64,000 bases of DNA from Sodalis sp. Ffu. Lineage in GTDB: Bacteria; Pseudomonadota; Gammaproteobacteria; Enterobacterales; Enterobacteriaceae. The position numbers were made by a program, and so were the translations under genes. Shown here piece by piece: positions 23,664-34,802 of this stretch. A model generated the notes under the pieces. That model was given only the letters and a program-made list of their open reading frames with translations. It was not told the DNA's origin and did no database searches. Positions within the stretch are counted from its first letter, which is position 1, and every line of letters starts with the position of its first letter. The DNA lies in the NCBI GenBank assembly GCA_024748595.1, contig CP072944.1, forward strand, positions 714,001-778,000, read 5' to 3'.

Positions 23664-24296
23664 TTAGCTGGATAGATTATTCAGTTTTATATGCACCAAC
23701 TCCTGTAATGCCTGCGGTGGATTAGCTTTCAGTGCTTTTTCATAAGCGGCACGAGCAGCCTGATGATCATCTTTAAACACCTGAGCATCGCCGCGTATGC
23801 TCTCCACTAAAGCCATCCACTTTTTCTGTTTAATAACATTGAGGGTTTTTAATGCTCCATCCACATTCTTTTGCTGCAGTTGCAGCTGCGCCAAACGCAA
23901 ATTAATCAACGTCTGCAGATTTTTTTCATGGGTTTTGTTCAGAGTTTTTTGCAGCTGCTTTTCTGCGGTAGCAAAATCGCCCTTATTGATATAATTATGG
24001 GTCAGCCCCAAGGAGGCCAATACACCGTAGTTATTATCATTACTATCGCTAAAATGTTGCGCTAAATCTAGCTGCTGCTGATCGGCATCGTCTGTTAGTA
24101 CAGAGTTCACATGTTCCCAAACAGCAGATGCAACTATCATTACATCGTTATGATGATTAGACCAGTAACGCCAACCCACCAGTAAACTAATACCTATCAT
24201 CCCTATTATCACCAGCTTTTTGCTGTTATAGGTAATAAAACTGCGCTGCTTTCCTTTGCAATGTTCGTTCTCGATACTATAACTATGATACTTCAA
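23664..24296 (-). CDS. yfgM: YfgM, periplasmic chaperone-network membrane protein
   Basis: Single-pass inner-membrane protein with a periplasmic TPR-like domain, known to associate with the SecYEG translocon and PpiD. 210 residues (E. coli 206). One transmembrane helix at about 28-46 is followed by WRYWSNH, close to the E. coli WRYWNSH. The periplasmic part keeps NYGVLASLGLTHNYINKGDF and the C-terminus HIKLNNLSS. It sits between bamB and hisS as in E. coli. The N-terminal cytoplasmic part is rewritten and Lys-rich compared with E. coli. Likely cotranscribed from hisS. Confidence 0.92.
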   Translation of the reverse strand: MKYHSYSIENEHCKGKQRSFITYNSKKLVIIGMIGISLLVGWRYWSNHHNDVMIVASAVWEHVNSVLTDDADQQQLDLAQHFSDSNDNNYGVLASLGLTHNYINKGDFATAEKQLQKTLNKTHEKNLQTLINLRLAQLQLQQKNVDGALKTLNVIKQKKWMALVESIRGDAQVFKDDHQAARAAYEKALKANPPQALQELVHIKLNNLSS

Positions 24297-24400
24297 GATC
24301 TAAGTACCCCCCCACATAAATCTGCAAGATTTTGCCGTATGAAACGCCCTGCATCATTCAGGTTGAATGTATATATATAACTTTTATGTATCTTTACTCA

Positions 24401-25675
24401 CTAACCTAAAATTGATATCAGACGCGCAACGACACCGTCCTGTGCCAGCGTTTCCTGGTTACCCGTGGCTAAATCTTTTACAACTACCTGTTTTGCCTCC
24501 GCTTCTCTTTTACCTAAAACTAGGGCGACCCGTGCGCCATATGTATTAGCACGAGCGAATTGCTTTTTGAAGCTACCCCCACCGTAATTGGTCATCAGTC
24601 GCAATGACGGTAACGCATCACGAACTCGTTCAGCCAGCAACATTGCCGCTCCTTGCACATCATCTCCTGCAGCGATTAAATAGGCATCAACACGCAAGGT
24701 AATAGCGCATTCAGAATTAACCGCCTGCACCAGCAGCACTAAGCGCTCTAGTCCTATGGCAAACCCTACTGCGGGCGTAGCACGGCCTCCCAACTGTTTC
24801 ACCAATCCGTCATAACGGCCGCCGGCACAAACGGTGCCCTGTGCACCTAAACTGCTAGTAACCCATTCGAACACCGTGCGGTTATAATAATCTAAGCCCC
24901 GCACCAAACGGGGATTAACCAAATATGGGATACCAGCCAATTTTAAAAATTTACACAAACCCGAAAAGTGCTTGAGAGAACCGTCATCCAGGTAGTCAGT
25001 CAGCAAAGGGGCATCGTTAAGCAGCGCTTGAATATCGGCGTTCTTGGTATCCAGCACCCGTATCGGATTGGTATACAATAGGCGACGACAATTTTCATCC
25101 AGATGGTCCATATGACGCGTCAAAAAGGAGACAAGTGCTTCGCAATAGCGGACTCGTGCATTCAACGAACCGATAGAGTTCAGCTCCAGCGATACATACT
25201 CGCTTACACCCAATGCTCGCCACTCGCGTGCAGTAAGCATAATCAGTTCTGCGTCAATGTCCGGTCCCTGTTGGCCGAATACCTCGGCACCCAATTGATG
25301 AAATTGACGATAGCGTCCTTTTTGCGGACGTTCATGGCGAAACATAGGCCCAATATACCATAAACGCTGAGCCTGATTGTATAACAGATTATGCTCGATG
25401 CCGGCGCGCACACAGCTAGCAGTACCTTCCGGACGCAGTGCCAGACTATCACCGTTGCGATCCTCGAAACTATACATCTCTTTTTTTACTACATCGATCA
25501 CTTCACCAAGCGCTCGTTTAAACAGCGTCGTCTGCTCGACGATCGGTAAACGTATTTCACTGTAACCGTAACTGGTCAAAACATTTTTAAGTATCTCCTC
25601 TATGCGCTGCCAAAGTACCGTACCCTCAGGTAGATAGTCGTTCATGCCGCGAATAGCCTGGATGTTCTTTGCCAT
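24401..25675 (-). CDS. hisS: Histidyl-tRNA synthetase
   Basis: Class II synthetase charging tRNA-His. 424 residues, same as E. coli. [16 protein letters not shown] at the start, class II motif 2 in [18 protein letters not shown] near 113-130, histidine-A motif [15 protein letters not shown] near 256-270, and motif 3 GFAIGLERL near 303. The C-terminal anticodon domain is complete. Ancestral neighbours on both sides. Essential. Confidence 0.98.
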   Translation of the reverse strand: MAKNIQAIRGMNDYLPEGTVLWQRIEEILKNVLTSYGYSEIRLPIVEQTTLFKRALGEVIDVVKKEMYSFEDRNGDSLALRPEGTASCVRAGIEHNLLYNQAQRLWYIGPMFRHERPQKGRYRQFHQLGAEVFGQQGPDIDAELIMLTAREWRALGVSEYVSLELNSIGSLNARVRYCEALVSFLTRHMDHLDENCRRLLYTNPIRVLDTKNADIQALLNDAPLLTDYLDDGSLKHFSGLCKFLKLAGIPYLVNPRLVRGLDYYNRTVFEWVTSSLGAQGTVCAGGRYDGLVKQLGGRATPAVGFAIGLERLVLLVQAVNSECAITLRVDAYLIAAGDDVQGAAMLLAERVRDALPSLRLMTNYGGGSFKKQFARANTYGARVALVLGKREAEAKQVVVKDLATGNQETLAQDGVVARLISILG

Positions 25676-25700
25676 GTTGAACCTTATATACTGGATTATT

Positions 25701-26816
25701 TTATATCAAATTGACCGCGATACGATTTCTTTTATCCAGCACAGCTGCTTTAGCGCGAATACGTGCTTCCAACTGGTCAACCATCAATTCATTATTGACA
25801 CGATCCGGCTGTCTGACGCCGTCTTCATAGAAACTGCTCTTGTTATGGCCACCGGTAACCCCCAGAGTCGACACTAATGCTTCGCCGGGCCCATTCACCA
25901 CGCAGCCAATGATGGAAACATCCATCGGCATTACAATATCCTCCAAACGTTGTTCAAGGGCATTAACCGTACCTATGACATCGAATTCTTGGCGAGAGCA
26001 GGTGGGACAGACGATAAAATTGATACCGCGAGCACGGATGTGCATAGATTTCAGAATATCGAAGCCTACCTTCACCTCTTCCAACGGATCCGCTGCCAAC
26101 GAAATGCGAAGGGTATCACCAATGCCTTCACTCAGCAACAGGCCCAAACCAATGGCCGATTTTACTGCACCACTGCGGGCGCTACCGGCTTCGGTGATAC
26201 CCAAATGCAGAGGTTGATCAATACGCGACGCCAATAGGCGATAGGACTGCACCGTAAGGAACACATCGGAGGCTTTAACGCTGACCTTGAACTGATCGAA
26301 ATTAAGCCTATCAAGGATATCTACATGGCGCATAGAGGATTCCAATAGAGCTTCTGGAGTCGGTTTCCCGTATTTTTTTTGCAGATCACGCTCAAGGGAA
26401 CCAGCATTGACACCGATACGAATAGGAATATTTTTGTCACGAGCACAATCCACCACTGAACGAATGCGCGCCTCGTTGCCAATATTACCAGGATTAATAC
26501 GTAGACAATCCACGCCATATTCAGCCACTTTTAGTGCGATGCGATAATCGAAATGGATATCTGCTACCAACGGAACATTCACCTGTTGCTTGATAAGTTT
26601 AAAGGATTCAGCAGCATCCATAGTAGGTACCGCAACGCGTACGATATCAACGCCGATACGTTCCAGCGCCTGAATCTGATTCACCGTCGCCGAAATATCC
26701 GTGGTGCGGGTATTGGTCATTGATTGCACCGCAATGGGTGCACCATTCCCTACTGGTACCTTTCCGACGTAAATGCGTTTAGATTTTCGACGAATGATGG
26801 GTACAGCATTATGCAT
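25701..26816 (-). CDS. ispG: 4-hydroxy-3-methylbut-2-enyl-diphosphate synthase
   Basis: Penultimate enzyme of the MEP isoprenoid pathway; a [4Fe-4S] enzyme. With the ATG at 26816 it has 371 residues, matching E. coli (372). An earlier in-frame GTG would add eight unrelated residues, and GGAGA is correctly placed before 26816. Cluster ligands are present in CPTCSRQ near 270-276 and in [12 protein letters not shown] near 304-315. The TIM-barrel part contains VADIHFDYR and [10 protein letters not shown]. The product feeds undecaprenyl phosphate, which the phosphatase at 54493-55092 recycles. Needs an iron-sulphur source although the isc scaffold genes are absent here. Confidence 0.97.
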   Translation of the reverse strand: MHNAVPIIRRKSKRIYVGKVPVGNGAPIAVQSMTNTRTTDISATVNQIQALERIGVDIVRVAVPTMDAAESFKLIKQQVNVPLVADIHFDYRIALKVAEYGVDCLRINPGNIGNEARIRSVVDCARDKNIPIRIGVNAGSLERDLQKKYGKPTPEALLESSMRHVDILDRLNFDQFKVSVKASDVFLTVQSYRLLASRIDQPLHLGITEAGSARSGAVKSAIGLGLLLSEGIGDTLRISLAADPLEEVKVGFDILKSMHIRARGINFIVCPTCSRQEFDVIGTVNALEQRLEDIVMPMDVSIIGCVVNGPGEALVSTLGVTGGHNKSSFYEDGVRQPDRVNNELMVDQLEARIRAKAAVLDKRNRIAVNLI

Positions 26817-26854
26817 GACTATATTCTCCAATCTTACCAACTGGCATTACTTTA

Positions 26855-27763
26855 TCACTGTGCAGCTACAGTCAGTCGCGCAATCTGGTTCGACCTGATG
26901 AACCGGCTTAAATCCACCGATTTACCTTGATACTGAATATCTACTGCCGATGGAGCGCCGATTTTAAGTTTATAGGGCGCCTGGCCCACTACATTCAGCG
27001 TGCCGCCGTTACGTTTGGTACCGCTATAAAGTTTTTTACCGCTGCTATCGAAAACTTCCAACCAGCAATCAGCAGTGAAATTTATCACCAACACATTGCC
27101 ATTGGGACTAGTAGTATCGCTGTCGCCGACTTTGGAAGGCGCCGCCAACATATTTTCGAGCACGGAGGAACTGATCAACGGTGTAGTTGCCAGAACACTG
27201 ACGTTAGCATTTGCGTCAATCAATTGATCCGCCGATAGATGGCCAAGATCATCTACGTCTCCATCAATGAGTGGCACCGACATCATATCGTCCCCCTGTA
27301 AAAGCTGGGCTGCAGACTGAGCTGCCATATCGGCGATATCCTGCTGTTGCCCCTTATGATTTTGCCACCACCAAGCACCGGTCAATCCAACAACCACAAA
27401 CAGAATAAGCCCCGTAAATTCCATCAACCAACTATCTCCTTTTTTGTTGATCTTCCCTAACGAAATTTTTTGCATCGAAGTCACTTTCGACGCTTTGATG
27501 GACGTTTGTTTGACTATGATTGGCATCAGTCCTTCTTCAGAGATATGGACCAAACGCGCATAAGAGCGGATATAACCACGCAAAAAGGTCAAAGCAAGAT
27601 TTGGGTTGGCGTAATCTTCCTCAATATCCCGTACAGTAGAAACTTTTAGGCACAGTCGCTTGGCCACTTCCTGCTGGCTGAATCCCATATTTTCACGGGC
27701 TTCACGCAAACGACCCCCCGTGGTTATTGGTACTGTTTGATCTTGTAGGACTTCAGTATTCAT
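26855..27763 (-). CDS. rodZ: Cytoskeletal protein RodZ
   Basis: Links MreB to the cell-wall elongation machinery. 302 residues (E. coli 337). N-terminal helix-turn-helix domain: [19 protein letters not shown] and [17 protein letters not shown] transmembrane helix around 114-131 ends in AWWW. The periplasmic linker is shorter than in E. coli, and a C-terminal beta domain follows with [29 protein letters not shown] and [16 protein letters not shown]. The ATG at 27763 matches the family start MNTE; a TTG two codons earlier is less likely. The ribosome site is poor. Suggests the cell still keeps MreB-directed shape. Confidence 0.95.
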   Translation of the reverse strand: MNTEVLQDQTVPITTGGRLREARENMGFSQQEVAKRLCLKVSTVRDIEEDYANPNLALTFLRGYIRSYARLVHISEEGLMPIIVKQTSIKASKVTSMQKISLGKINKKGDSWLMEFTGLILFVVVGLTGAWWWQNHKGQQQDIADMAAQSAAQLLQGDDMMSVPLIDGDVDDLGHLSADQLIDANANVSVLATTPLISSSVLENMLAAPSKVGDSDTTSPNGNVLVINFTADCWLEVFDSSGKKLYSGTKRNGGTLNVVGQAPYKLKIGAPSAVDIQYQGKSVDLSRFIRSNQIARLTVAAQ

Positions 27764-27949
27764 TAACAAAAAAACTGCTAGTACTGTTTAAATTGTGAAA
27801 AAATTTTCGTAAACCATACATTATAACATTGCATGTCATTGGGCATTGTTCTCGGCCTCGAAATGCACAGCAATAGCACAATATTTCAATAGCAAAATGT
27901 TTTATACTGGGACTCCTTGCTGCCTTAAACCAATAAAAACTTAACATAA

Positions 27950-28230
27950 TTATTTATAACCATATTATTCTATTATTACTAAATTTAACACATGCTGATA
28001 TTTGCTGTTACAATATATCCTCTTGACCGACCTGTTCATCGTAGAACCTCGATTTACAACTGAGTGCGATAATAGCGATATGTAGCTCCGAATCAAAATT
28101 TCAGCGAATGCATTCAGCTTGCTTGCTGACAGATAAGCAATAATGTCAGCTGCAAAAACGTTTTGCAGATTTAATAGACCACGATAATCCTTTACCTGCA
28201 GTCGAATAATAGCCAAAATGAACACACATT
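27950..28230 (-). pseudogene. pilF: Possible PilF remnant
   Basis: In E. coli pilF lies exactly here, between rodZ and rlmN. On the minus strand the open stretch near 27985-28010 reads NSKYQHVLN, resembling the SKQYQHFLA end of PilF. The rest, including an 86-residue open frame, does not align convincingly. Position is the main support. Confidence 0.3.
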
Positions 28231-28326
28231 GATTCCCAACAATCTCATACTGTTTTTACATTAAACACTTTGAAGAGAAGTAAGCGCGTGCAATAAACCA
28301 TCAAAAATACCCTTAACCGTGATATG

Positions 28327-29487
28327 TTATTCGTTTATCTGCTTGCGTATGGTGCGCTTAGTACGATCAATTACCTTACCAGCCAACTGTCCGCATGCAG
28401 CATTAATGTCATCCCCACGCATTTTGCGCACAATGGTAGTGAATCCATATCCCATCAGCACTTTGGCAAAGTGATCCACACGGGTGTTAGAACTACGACT
28501 ATACTGTGCACCTGGAAAATGATTCCAGGGGATAAGGTTAATTTTACACGGTGTATCCTTCAAACATTCCGCCAATTGATGGGCATGTTCCGTCTCGTCG
28601 TTAATATGGTATAACATTACATACTCCACCGTCACCTTGCCCTGATTCGCATTAGATTTATTCAGGTAGCGACGTATCGCCGATAAGCAAGTCTCTATAT
28701 TATACTTGCGATTGATAGGCACAATTTTGTCGCGAATCATATCGTTGGGCGCATGAAGAGAAATCGCCAACGATACGTCGATCATATCGCCAAGCTTATC
28801 CAACGCAGGAACCACACCGGAAGTTGAAAGGGTTATTCGGCGTTTCGACAAACCAAAACCAAAATCATCCAGCATGATTTCCATAGCTGGCACTACGTTA
28901 GACAAATTCAGCAACGGCTCGCCCATGCCCATCATCACCACGTTAGTAATAGGACGCTGGCCGCTAACCTTAGTAGTACCGATTATCTTTGCCGTGCGCC
29001 AAACCTGGCCAATAATTTCCGATACACGAAGATTTCGGTTAAACCCTTGCTGAGCGGTGGAACAGAAAGTGCACTGAAGTGCACAACCCACTTGGGAGGA
29101 TACGCACAGAGTAGCCCGATTACCCTCGGGAATATAAACCGTTTCAACCTGCTGATCGTCTACCTGAACGGCCCATTTGATGGTACCATCATCTGAACGA
29201 TGCTCCTCAACGACTGCCGGAGCACGAATTTCCGCCAACTCTTTTAACCTGGCGCGCAGAGGCTTATTAATATTCGTCATCTGATCAAAATCATCACAAC
29301 AATAATGATAAATCCATTTCATTACTTGATCTGCACGGAAAGATTTTTCACCCAATTCGGAAAAAAAATCACGCAACTGCTGACGGTTCATATCAAGTAA
29401 GTTAAATTTTTTATGAATTGCATGAGTAGGAGGAGCGGTTATTACCGCAATAGGCAATGAATCGGATAAGATCCGCTCAAACATCAT
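28327..29487 (-). CDS. rlmN: Dual-specificity rRNA/tRNA adenine-C2 methyltransferase
   Basis: Radical-SAM enzyme methylating A2503 of 23S rRNA and A37 of some tRNAs. 386 residues from the ATG at 29487 (E. coli 384). I prefer this over the ATG at 29502 because AGGA lies eight bases before it. The radical-SAM cysteines are in [15 protein letters not shown] near 125, and the second catalytic cysteine is in AACGQLAG near 370. GMGEPLLN is also intact. Depends on [4Fe-4S] clusters, like ispG nearby. Confidence 0.96.
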   Translation of the reverse strand: MMFERILSDSLPIAVITAPPTHAIHKKFNLLDMNRQQLRDFFSELGEKSFRADQVMKWIYHYCCDDFDQMTNINKPLRARLKELAEIRAPAVVEEHRSDDGTIKWAVQVDDQQVETVYIPEGNRATLCVSSQVGCALQCTFCSTAQQGFNRNLRVSEIIGQVWRTAKIIGTTKVSGQRPITNVVMMGMGEPLLNLSNVVPAMEIMLDDFGFGLSKRRITLSTSGVVPALDKLGDMIDVSLAISLHAPNDMIRDKIVPINRKYNIETCLSAIRRYLNKSNANQGKVTVEYVMLYHINDETEHAHQLAECLKDTPCKINLIPWNHFPGAQYSRSSNTRVDHFAKVLMGYGFTTIVRKMRGDDINAACGQLAGKVIDRTKRTIRKQINE

Positions 29488-29537
29488 TATTGTAATCCTC
29501 ATTCATTTTTTACATATTTCAGCCTGAAATAAATAAA

Positions 29538-29560
29538 AATACCTCAGTCACGCAGGTATT
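29538..29560 (-). terminator. Probable displaced ndk terminator
   Basis: On the minus strand AATACCT and AGGTATT (29560-29554 with 29544-29538) form a stem followed by TTTATTTATTT. It precedes rlmN and follows the ndk direction, yet ndk ends 1.1 kb away with an IS relic between. The simplest reading is that the IS landed between ndk and its terminator. Confidence 0.6.
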
Positions 29561-29645
29561 ATTGTTCAAAACAATACCGAAAGTTAATTTTAGCGCATAA
29601 TCGTCCAGCATAAAAGATGCAGCCGAACTTTTCTCTATTGTGCAA

Positions 29646-30643
29646 GATTTGTTTGAATAAATCCAAAAATTATCAAGCTTTTTCTTCAATAAAAAATTTT
29701 AAGACACCAGTGTAACTACTATAGTGTAGAGGAATACCTAACAGTAAATCATTTTATAATGCGTATGATATAGACATATTCCCCTAACCGGTACGCATCA
29801 TAATTTGATAATGTCAAAAGTCTATTGTCTTCTTAAAGTGTGTCAAATGGTATACTGATTTTTTTCAGCGATCATTATTTTATGTTAAACGTCGATTTGC
29901 TTAGAACTTAATCTCCATTAGCATAATCAGTCCAGCATAGCAATTTTCTTTTTAGCAATTTTCTTTTCGTCTTGGACGATATTGGCATCTTAATTATCTT
30001 TAATATAATTTATGATAATTACCATGTATATCATAATCTCTATTATGATCGTTTCATTAATTTGCAGCATATTTACTGCAAATCCGCCTAGATAATGCTT
30101 ATGCATCTATTATTACTACGATAGATTAGAACCGACCATGCATCGTGGATATCCACAAGATCCTGCTGGCGCTAAAAACGGCGTTTTTCTGACCATATAG
30201 ATTCTAATTTTCACATCACCTTTTACCAAAAACCTGCTAACCCAATAGCATCAATCACAATACAAGCAATGTTGCCACATATTAAATTTTAATCATAACA
30301 TTGACCTTAATACCCGACTACTAATGCAGGTAAAGTTTGGACAACTTATATAGAAATATTGATTTACTAAAAATATAGCCCATAAAATTTTATAATCATC
30401 AGCCAAAAGAAAAATTTATTTGCACGTTAATATAGATGTTCATAGCCATCCCCGAACAACGTACACACCACCTCTCTTCTTTAATGAGCAATTTTATTAT
30501 ATATATACTTATGACTATGTATCAAGTCACTAACCATAATGACAGCAAGCCACGTTAAATAGAAATCGCTATTTTATAGGAAAATTTTTTCTGAAAAAGT
30601 TGGCGATCTTTACTCCCTTAAATCCGATTTGTTCAATAAAAAC
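29646..30643. mobile_element. IS903-like relic, copy 5, nearly full length
   Basis: Both ends are recognisable: GATTTGTTTGAATAAATCC at 29646-29664 and CCGATTTGTTCAATAAAAAC at 30624-30643. That gives 998 bp against 1057 bp for IS903, the longest copy here. Internal blocks, such as the stretch near 29875-29935, match other copies. Reading frames are fully broken. It lies between ndk and rlmN, which are adjacent in E. coli, so this copy inserted without deleting a gene. Confidence 0.7.
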
Positions 30644-30657
30644 TCATGTGGTAATGA

Positions 30658-31089
30658 TTAACAAATACGTGCAAAAACTTCATCGTTGACGAAAAAATAA
30701 GCGATTTCACGATCAGCCGCTTCCGAGGAATCAGAACCATGAACTGCATTTTTGATCAAGCTATCAGCATAGTCGGCGCGCAAGGTTCCTGCAAGTGCAT
30801 TAGCAGGATTAGGTGCGCCCATGATTTCACGGTTACGGCACACAGCGTTTTCTCCTTCCAAGATCTGTACCATAATCGGACCAGAGATCATGAAGTCAAC
30901 CAAACCATCGAAAAAAGATTTGCCTTTGTGTTCAGCATAAAAACCTTCAGACTGTTCGCGGGTCAACTGCAACATTTTAGAACCGACAATGATAAGGCCA
31001 GTATTTTCGAAACGATTAATAATGGCACCTATCACGTTTTTAGCGACGGCGTTAGGCTTTATAATAGAACAAGTACGTTCGATAGCCAT
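30658..31089 (-). CDS. ndk: Nucleoside diphosphate kinase
   Basis: Transfers the terminal phosphate among nucleoside triphosphates. 143 residues, E. coli length. Active-site histidine in [16 protein letters not shown] near residue 117; Walker-like N-terminus [18 protein letters not shown]. Perfect ribosome site AGGAGG seven bases before the ATG. Ancestral position upstream of rlmN. Important here for nucleotide balance because de novo purine synthesis is broken. Confidence 0.97.
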   Translation of the reverse strand: MAIERTCSIIKPNAVAKNVIGAIINRFENTGLIIVGSKMLQLTREQSEGFYAEHKGKSFFDGLVDFMISGPIMVQILEGENAVCRNREIMGAPNPANALAGTLRADYADSLIKNAVHGSDSSEAADREIAYFFVNDEVFARIC

Positions 31090-31680
31090 AGGAACCTCCT
31101 AGTAATCTTTAATTAGGTCTGCGTTAATTCACTGTTACGCCAGCAGATACAAGTGACGCAGATTATAAGGCATATAAACATACCCCCTGCCGTAAAAATA
31201 AATAATGTTTTATTAAAAAATACAGCTTGTTGTATAACATGACATTTTTTAAAGAAAATCATTATCTTTTTAATAAAAAATTTATCTATAGGCAAGATAA
31301 AATTTAAAATGATTCAATAACCTTAAGGGCCTTCTCAATGGTAGCTTACTACCATTATGACCAGCCATTCAGCTAGCAATACATCTCTTAATTAAAGAGG
31401 CAGGTGAATGCTCAAATATATCACCGAAATGACATACCGATTTCTACTAACATGAAAACAAATTCTTCACTGCCTGATAGTACGAACAGCATATTTGAGA
31501 TCTTCACGATGCATGAAATCATCGGTTCTAACCTGTTGAAACTAATGGATGTAAAAGCACTACCTGGACGGATTTACAACACAATGCCAAAAATTGACAA
31601 AACCACCAAAAATGGAGATTTATGATATGCAGATAAATATAAGCAAATTGCTATCTAAAAATCAGACGGTTTATATTCAT
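31090..31680. other. Non-coding gap where the isc scaffold genes are missing
   Basis: In E. coli iscU, iscA, hscB, hscA, fdx and pepB lie between iscS and ndk. The whole 0.84-kb interval (to 31928) holds no trace I can align to any of them, only AT-rich sequence and the iscS terminator. They appear to have been removed by deletion rather than slow decay. Confidence 0.6.
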
Positions 31681-31683
31681 CAT

Positions 31684-31708
31684 AAAAAGAGCTTACGGCT
31701 AAGCTCTT
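31684..31708 (-). terminator. Rho-independent terminator after iscS
   Basis: AAGAGCTTA (31687-31695) pairs perfectly with 31700-31708 around a CGGC loop. On the minus strand the stem is followed immediately by TTTTT. It is about 220 bases beyond the iscS stop. Confidence 0.75.
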
Positions 31709-31928
31709 AAACTGATAAAACTATCTGCATATTATCAAATTACGATGCTCAATAGATAATATAACTTAAACTTTAAAATTAGGCGCCGGATAAATTTATT
31801 TAACAAAGCCTATGCAGGCATAATAAATAGATATCCAGCTAATTTGACCCGCTGCAGACTTATCCCCAAATACCACGCCTACAAGTATCAATACATGCTT
31901 TGATAGAGAAAATTAACAGAATTGAAAT

Positions 31929-33143
31929 TCAGCGTTGTATCCAACCGATATCAGCACTCGAGGCACCCTGATTGGATTGCTGCCACTCTGGCTCCATCAC
32001 CCGTAAGCGCGAGATAGCAATCCTAATTTGGGTAATGGCGTAATCGATTTCTTCATCTGTCGTGAAGCGGCCGATAGAAAAACGAATTGAGCTGTGAGCT
32101 AGTTCATCACCCAACCCCAGTGCACGCAACACATAGGAGGGCTCAAAGCTTGCAGAGCTACAGGCAGATCCAGAAGAAACCGCTAAATCCTTTAACGCCA
32201 GAATCAGAGATTCACCATCCACATGGTTGAAACTAAGATTTAGCAACGTTGCCACTCCATGCTGCAAATCACCATTCAGTGTCACGCCATCAATATGCTG
32301 CAATCCTAGCCACAGCCGATCACGCAATGCGCGCAGGCGTGGTATTTCCATCTCCATCTCCTCCGTAGCTATACGGTAGGCCTCGCCCATGCCAACAATC
32401 TGATGTACCGGCAGAGTGCCAGAACGCATGTTATGCTCATGGCCACCACCGTGAATCTGAGCCTGTATGCATACTCGTGGTTTGCGTCGTACATACAGAC
32501 CACCGATACCCTTCGGACCATATAGCTTATGGCCGCTGAAAGACATCAGATCCACCGGCAAGATTGCTAAATTGATAGGGATTTTACCGATGCTTTGCGT
32601 AGCGTCCACATGCAATAATACATCACGCTCATGACACAGGTCGCCAAACGCCGCAATATCCTGAATTACACCAATTTCATTGTTGACGTGCATCAAAGAC
32701 ATCAAAATAGTATCATCACGCAGCGCATCATTAAGCTGCTGCAAAAAAATCAAACCATTGGCCTGCGGCACCAGACGTGTAATTTCAAATCCCTGGTATT
32801 CAAGTTGCTGGCATGTATCCAATACTGACTTATGCTCAGTCGCGCTGGTGATGATGTGACGACCTTTCTCAAAGTTAGCCTGGACGGCCCCTTTAATAGC
32901 TAAATTGTTGGATTCGGTAGCACCTGAAGTAAAAACAATTTCACGTGGATCGGCCCCCACCAAAGATGCGACATAATTACGGGCAATATCAACTGCTTCC
33001 TCTGCCTGCCATCCATAACGGTGAAATCGGGAAGAAGGATTACCAAAAATCCCATCCAGCGTAAGATGCTGCATAATCTTCTCTGCTACCCGAACATCGA
33101 CCGGGGTGGTAGCTGAGTAATCAAGATATATCGGTAATTTCAT
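31929..33143 (-). CDS. iscS: Cysteine desulfurase IscS
   Basis: PLP enzyme mobilising sulphur from cysteine for Fe-S clusters, tRNA thiolation and thiamine. 404 residues, E. coli length. PLP lysine in [20 protein letters not shown] near 206; catalytic cysteine in [21 protein letters not shown] near 328; histidine in [10 protein letters not shown] near 183. The scaffold partner genes that normally follow are absent, and the regulator iscR upstream is a pseudogene. So this is a stand-alone desulfurase, likely serving tRNA modification and perhaps an Fe-S route encoded elsewhere. Confidence 0.97.
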   Translation of the reverse strand: MKLPIYLDYSATTPVDVRVAEKIMQHLTLDGIFGNPSSRFHRYGWQAEEAVDIARNYVASLVGADPREIVFTSGATESNNLAIKGAVQANFEKGRHIITSATEHKSVLDTCQQLEYQGFEITRLVPQANGLIFLQQLNDALRDDTILMSLMHVNNEIGVIQDIAAFGDLCHERDVLLHVDATQSIGKIPINLAILPVDLMSFSGHKLYGPKGIGGLYVRRKPRVCIQAQIHGGGHEHNMRSGTLPVHQIVGMGEAYRIATEEMEMEIPRLRALRDRLWLGLQHIDGVTLNGDLQHGVATLLNLSFNHVDGESLILALKDLAVSSGSACSSASFEPSYVLRALGLGDELAHSSIRFSIGRFTTDEEIDYAITQIRIAISRLRVMEPEWQQSNQGASSADIGWIQR

Positions 33144-33179
33144 GAGAATTCACTCCGGGACATGAAAAAAGATTAATGC

Positions 33180-33435
33180 CCTTACTAGCGTGCAAGTTAA
33201 CGTTAATTGCTTCCTCCGAACAGCCGTTGGTTATAAAGCAACTCACTAATGCGAACACCAAAATCACCGCATATTCGCCATGAATTCATTTTTTGCGCAA
33301 ACGTAAAAACAACTGTTCCAAAGTAAGAAATAGAGGTAACCTGACCGAGTCAGAAATTTTAACCAACAAAACTACACCCCTAATTGCGGAATACAATGCA
33401 ACATCAAACATAGAAATGACCATATAGCGTCCTTC
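33180..33435 (-). pseudogene. iscR: IscR regulator pseudogene
   Basis: Just upstream of iscS. Between 33432 and 33289 the minus strand reads GRYMVISMFDVALYS, later SDSVRLPLFLTLEQLFLRL and RKK, followed by a stop. This aligns without gaps to the E. coli IscR N-terminal helix-turn-helix region (KGRYAVTAMLDVALNS and LSYLEQLFSRLRKNG). A frameshift removes the first codons and the cysteine-bearing cluster region is gone. IscR represses the isc operon when it holds a cluster, so iscS is presumably no longer regulated this way. Confidence 0.88.
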
Positions 33436-33792
33436 TTAACCATCAACAATCCCTATAATAACATACACTGAATAGTGCTCTACATTATAGATGGTGATGT
33501 TAAAATGATAACATCATTGCCGCTGATAAACAATGTGATGATCTTAGCGCTGAACTTTATACTTTCTATAACCAGATAAAAATTCCTCAATTACATAGAT
33601 TCATCGCCCTAGTTGGAAAACTGATACATACCGATCGCCAATATTCCAAGATTATTAATTATAATGCAGCACATAGTCTTACAAAGCAAAGAAAAAATAA
33701 GTTAAATTTCATCACAATAGTAGGTTTTTTGCTATCGCTTTAGTATACTCTGAATCGTTTTAGTTATTGAAAATTACTAGTGGACTATATCC
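33436..33792. other. Short non-coding stretch upstream of suhB
   Basis: In E. coli trmJ sits here on the minus strand between iscR and suhB. I could not align any part to TrmJ. Confidence 0.4.
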
Positions 33793-34599
33793 ATGCATCC
33801 GATGCTCAACATCGCCATACGCGCAGCACGAAAAGCAGGTGATTTAATTGCTAAATATTATGAAACGCCTGATGGCGTCGATGGTAGCCCAAAAGGTAAT
33901 AACGACTTCACTGGCGCCAATATCGAGCGCGAAGCAGAACGATTAATCATTGAAATAATTCATAAATTTTATCCTCTGCACACCATCATCGGTAAAAAAT
34001 ACGGTGAACTAATCGATGAGAATCACGATGTAAAATGGATTATCATCCCATTGGATGGCACCATCAACTTTATCAAACGCTTCCCCCACTTTGCCGTATC
34101 CATTGCCGTGCGCATTAAAGGACACACCGAAATTGCAGTTATTTATGACCCCATCCGCAATGAACTGTTCAGCGCTAATCGCGGCCAAGGTGCTCAACTG
34201 AATGGTTATCGCTTACGCGGCAGCACTGCACGTGATTTAAATAACGCTATTCTAGCGATAAACTTTCCCTTTAAACAAAAACAAGATTCCCCTAGCTATA
34301 TTATGCTATTGAGCAAATTGTTCATACAGTGCGCAGATTTTCGCTGTAGCGGTTCCAACGCGCTAGATCTGGCATATATAGCAGCCGGCCGCATCGACGG
34401 TTTCTTTAAAATTATCCTGAAACCATGGGATTGCTTCGGAGGTGAACTTCTTGTGCGTGAAGCAGGGGGGCTGGTTACCGATTTTAAAGGCGGTCATAAT
34501 TATCTATTATCCGGTAATTTAGTGTCTGGCAACCCCCGTATGGTAAAAGCCATGCTGTCAGTGATACGTGATAAGCTGAGCGAGGAGATGAAAGGATGA
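33793..34599 (+). CDS. suhB: SuhB, inositol-monophosphatase family protein with lost metal ligands
   Basis: In E. coli SuhB is an inositol monophosphatase that also joins the rRNA antitermination complex through NusA. 268 residues (E. coli 267), and alignable from MHPMLNIAIRAARKAGDLIAK onward. Key differences are directly visible. The metal-binding TEESGE motif reads GKKYGE, so both glutamates (67, 68 in E. coli) are lysines. The DPLDGTTN motif reads IPLDGTIN, so Asp84 is isoleucine. Asp87 (LDG) and Asp212 (PWD) remain. Loss of Glu67 and Asp84 should abolish phosphatase activity, whereas the frame and C-terminal half are well conserved. I infer that it is kept for the RNA-related role; early decay is the alternative. 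Confidence 0.93.
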   Translation: MHPMLNIAIRAARKAGDLIAKYYETPDGVDGSPKGNNDFTGANIEREAERLIIEIIHKFYPLHTIIGKKYGELIDENHDVKWIIIPLDGTINFIKRFPHFAVSIAVRIKGHTEIAVIYDPIRNELFSANRGQGAQLNGYRLRGSTARDLNNAILAINFPFKQKQDSPSYIMLLSKLFIQCADFRCSGSNALDLAYIAAGRIDGFFKIILKPWDCFGGELLVREAGGLVTDFKGGHNYLLSGNLVSGNPRMVKAMLSVIRDKLSEEMKG

Positions 34600-34768
34600 A
34601 GCTTTGTAGAGTTTTACCATACGGAGGCTTGCAGAATATCTGTCCGTTTAACCCAACTATCCTCACGAGGCATAATATATGACATCCCCGATATACGACT
34701 GTTACTCCCCTCATCTTCTTTGATTTTAATTTGCCTAACTACGGCCGCAAACGTTCACGGATCATGCA

Positions 34769-34802
34769 GCGGAACCTTCCTGCCAATGCTGGAAGGTTCC
34801 GC
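34769..34802 (+). terminator. Strong hairpin downstream of suhB, possible terminator
   Basis: GCGGAACCTTCC (34769-34780) pairs perfectly with 34791-34802 over a 10-base loop. A short T-run (TTTT) appears six bases later on the plus strand. It is 170 bases after suhB; csiE, the next gene in E. coli, is not recognisable, so this may be a leftover of the lost neighbour. Confidence 0.5.
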
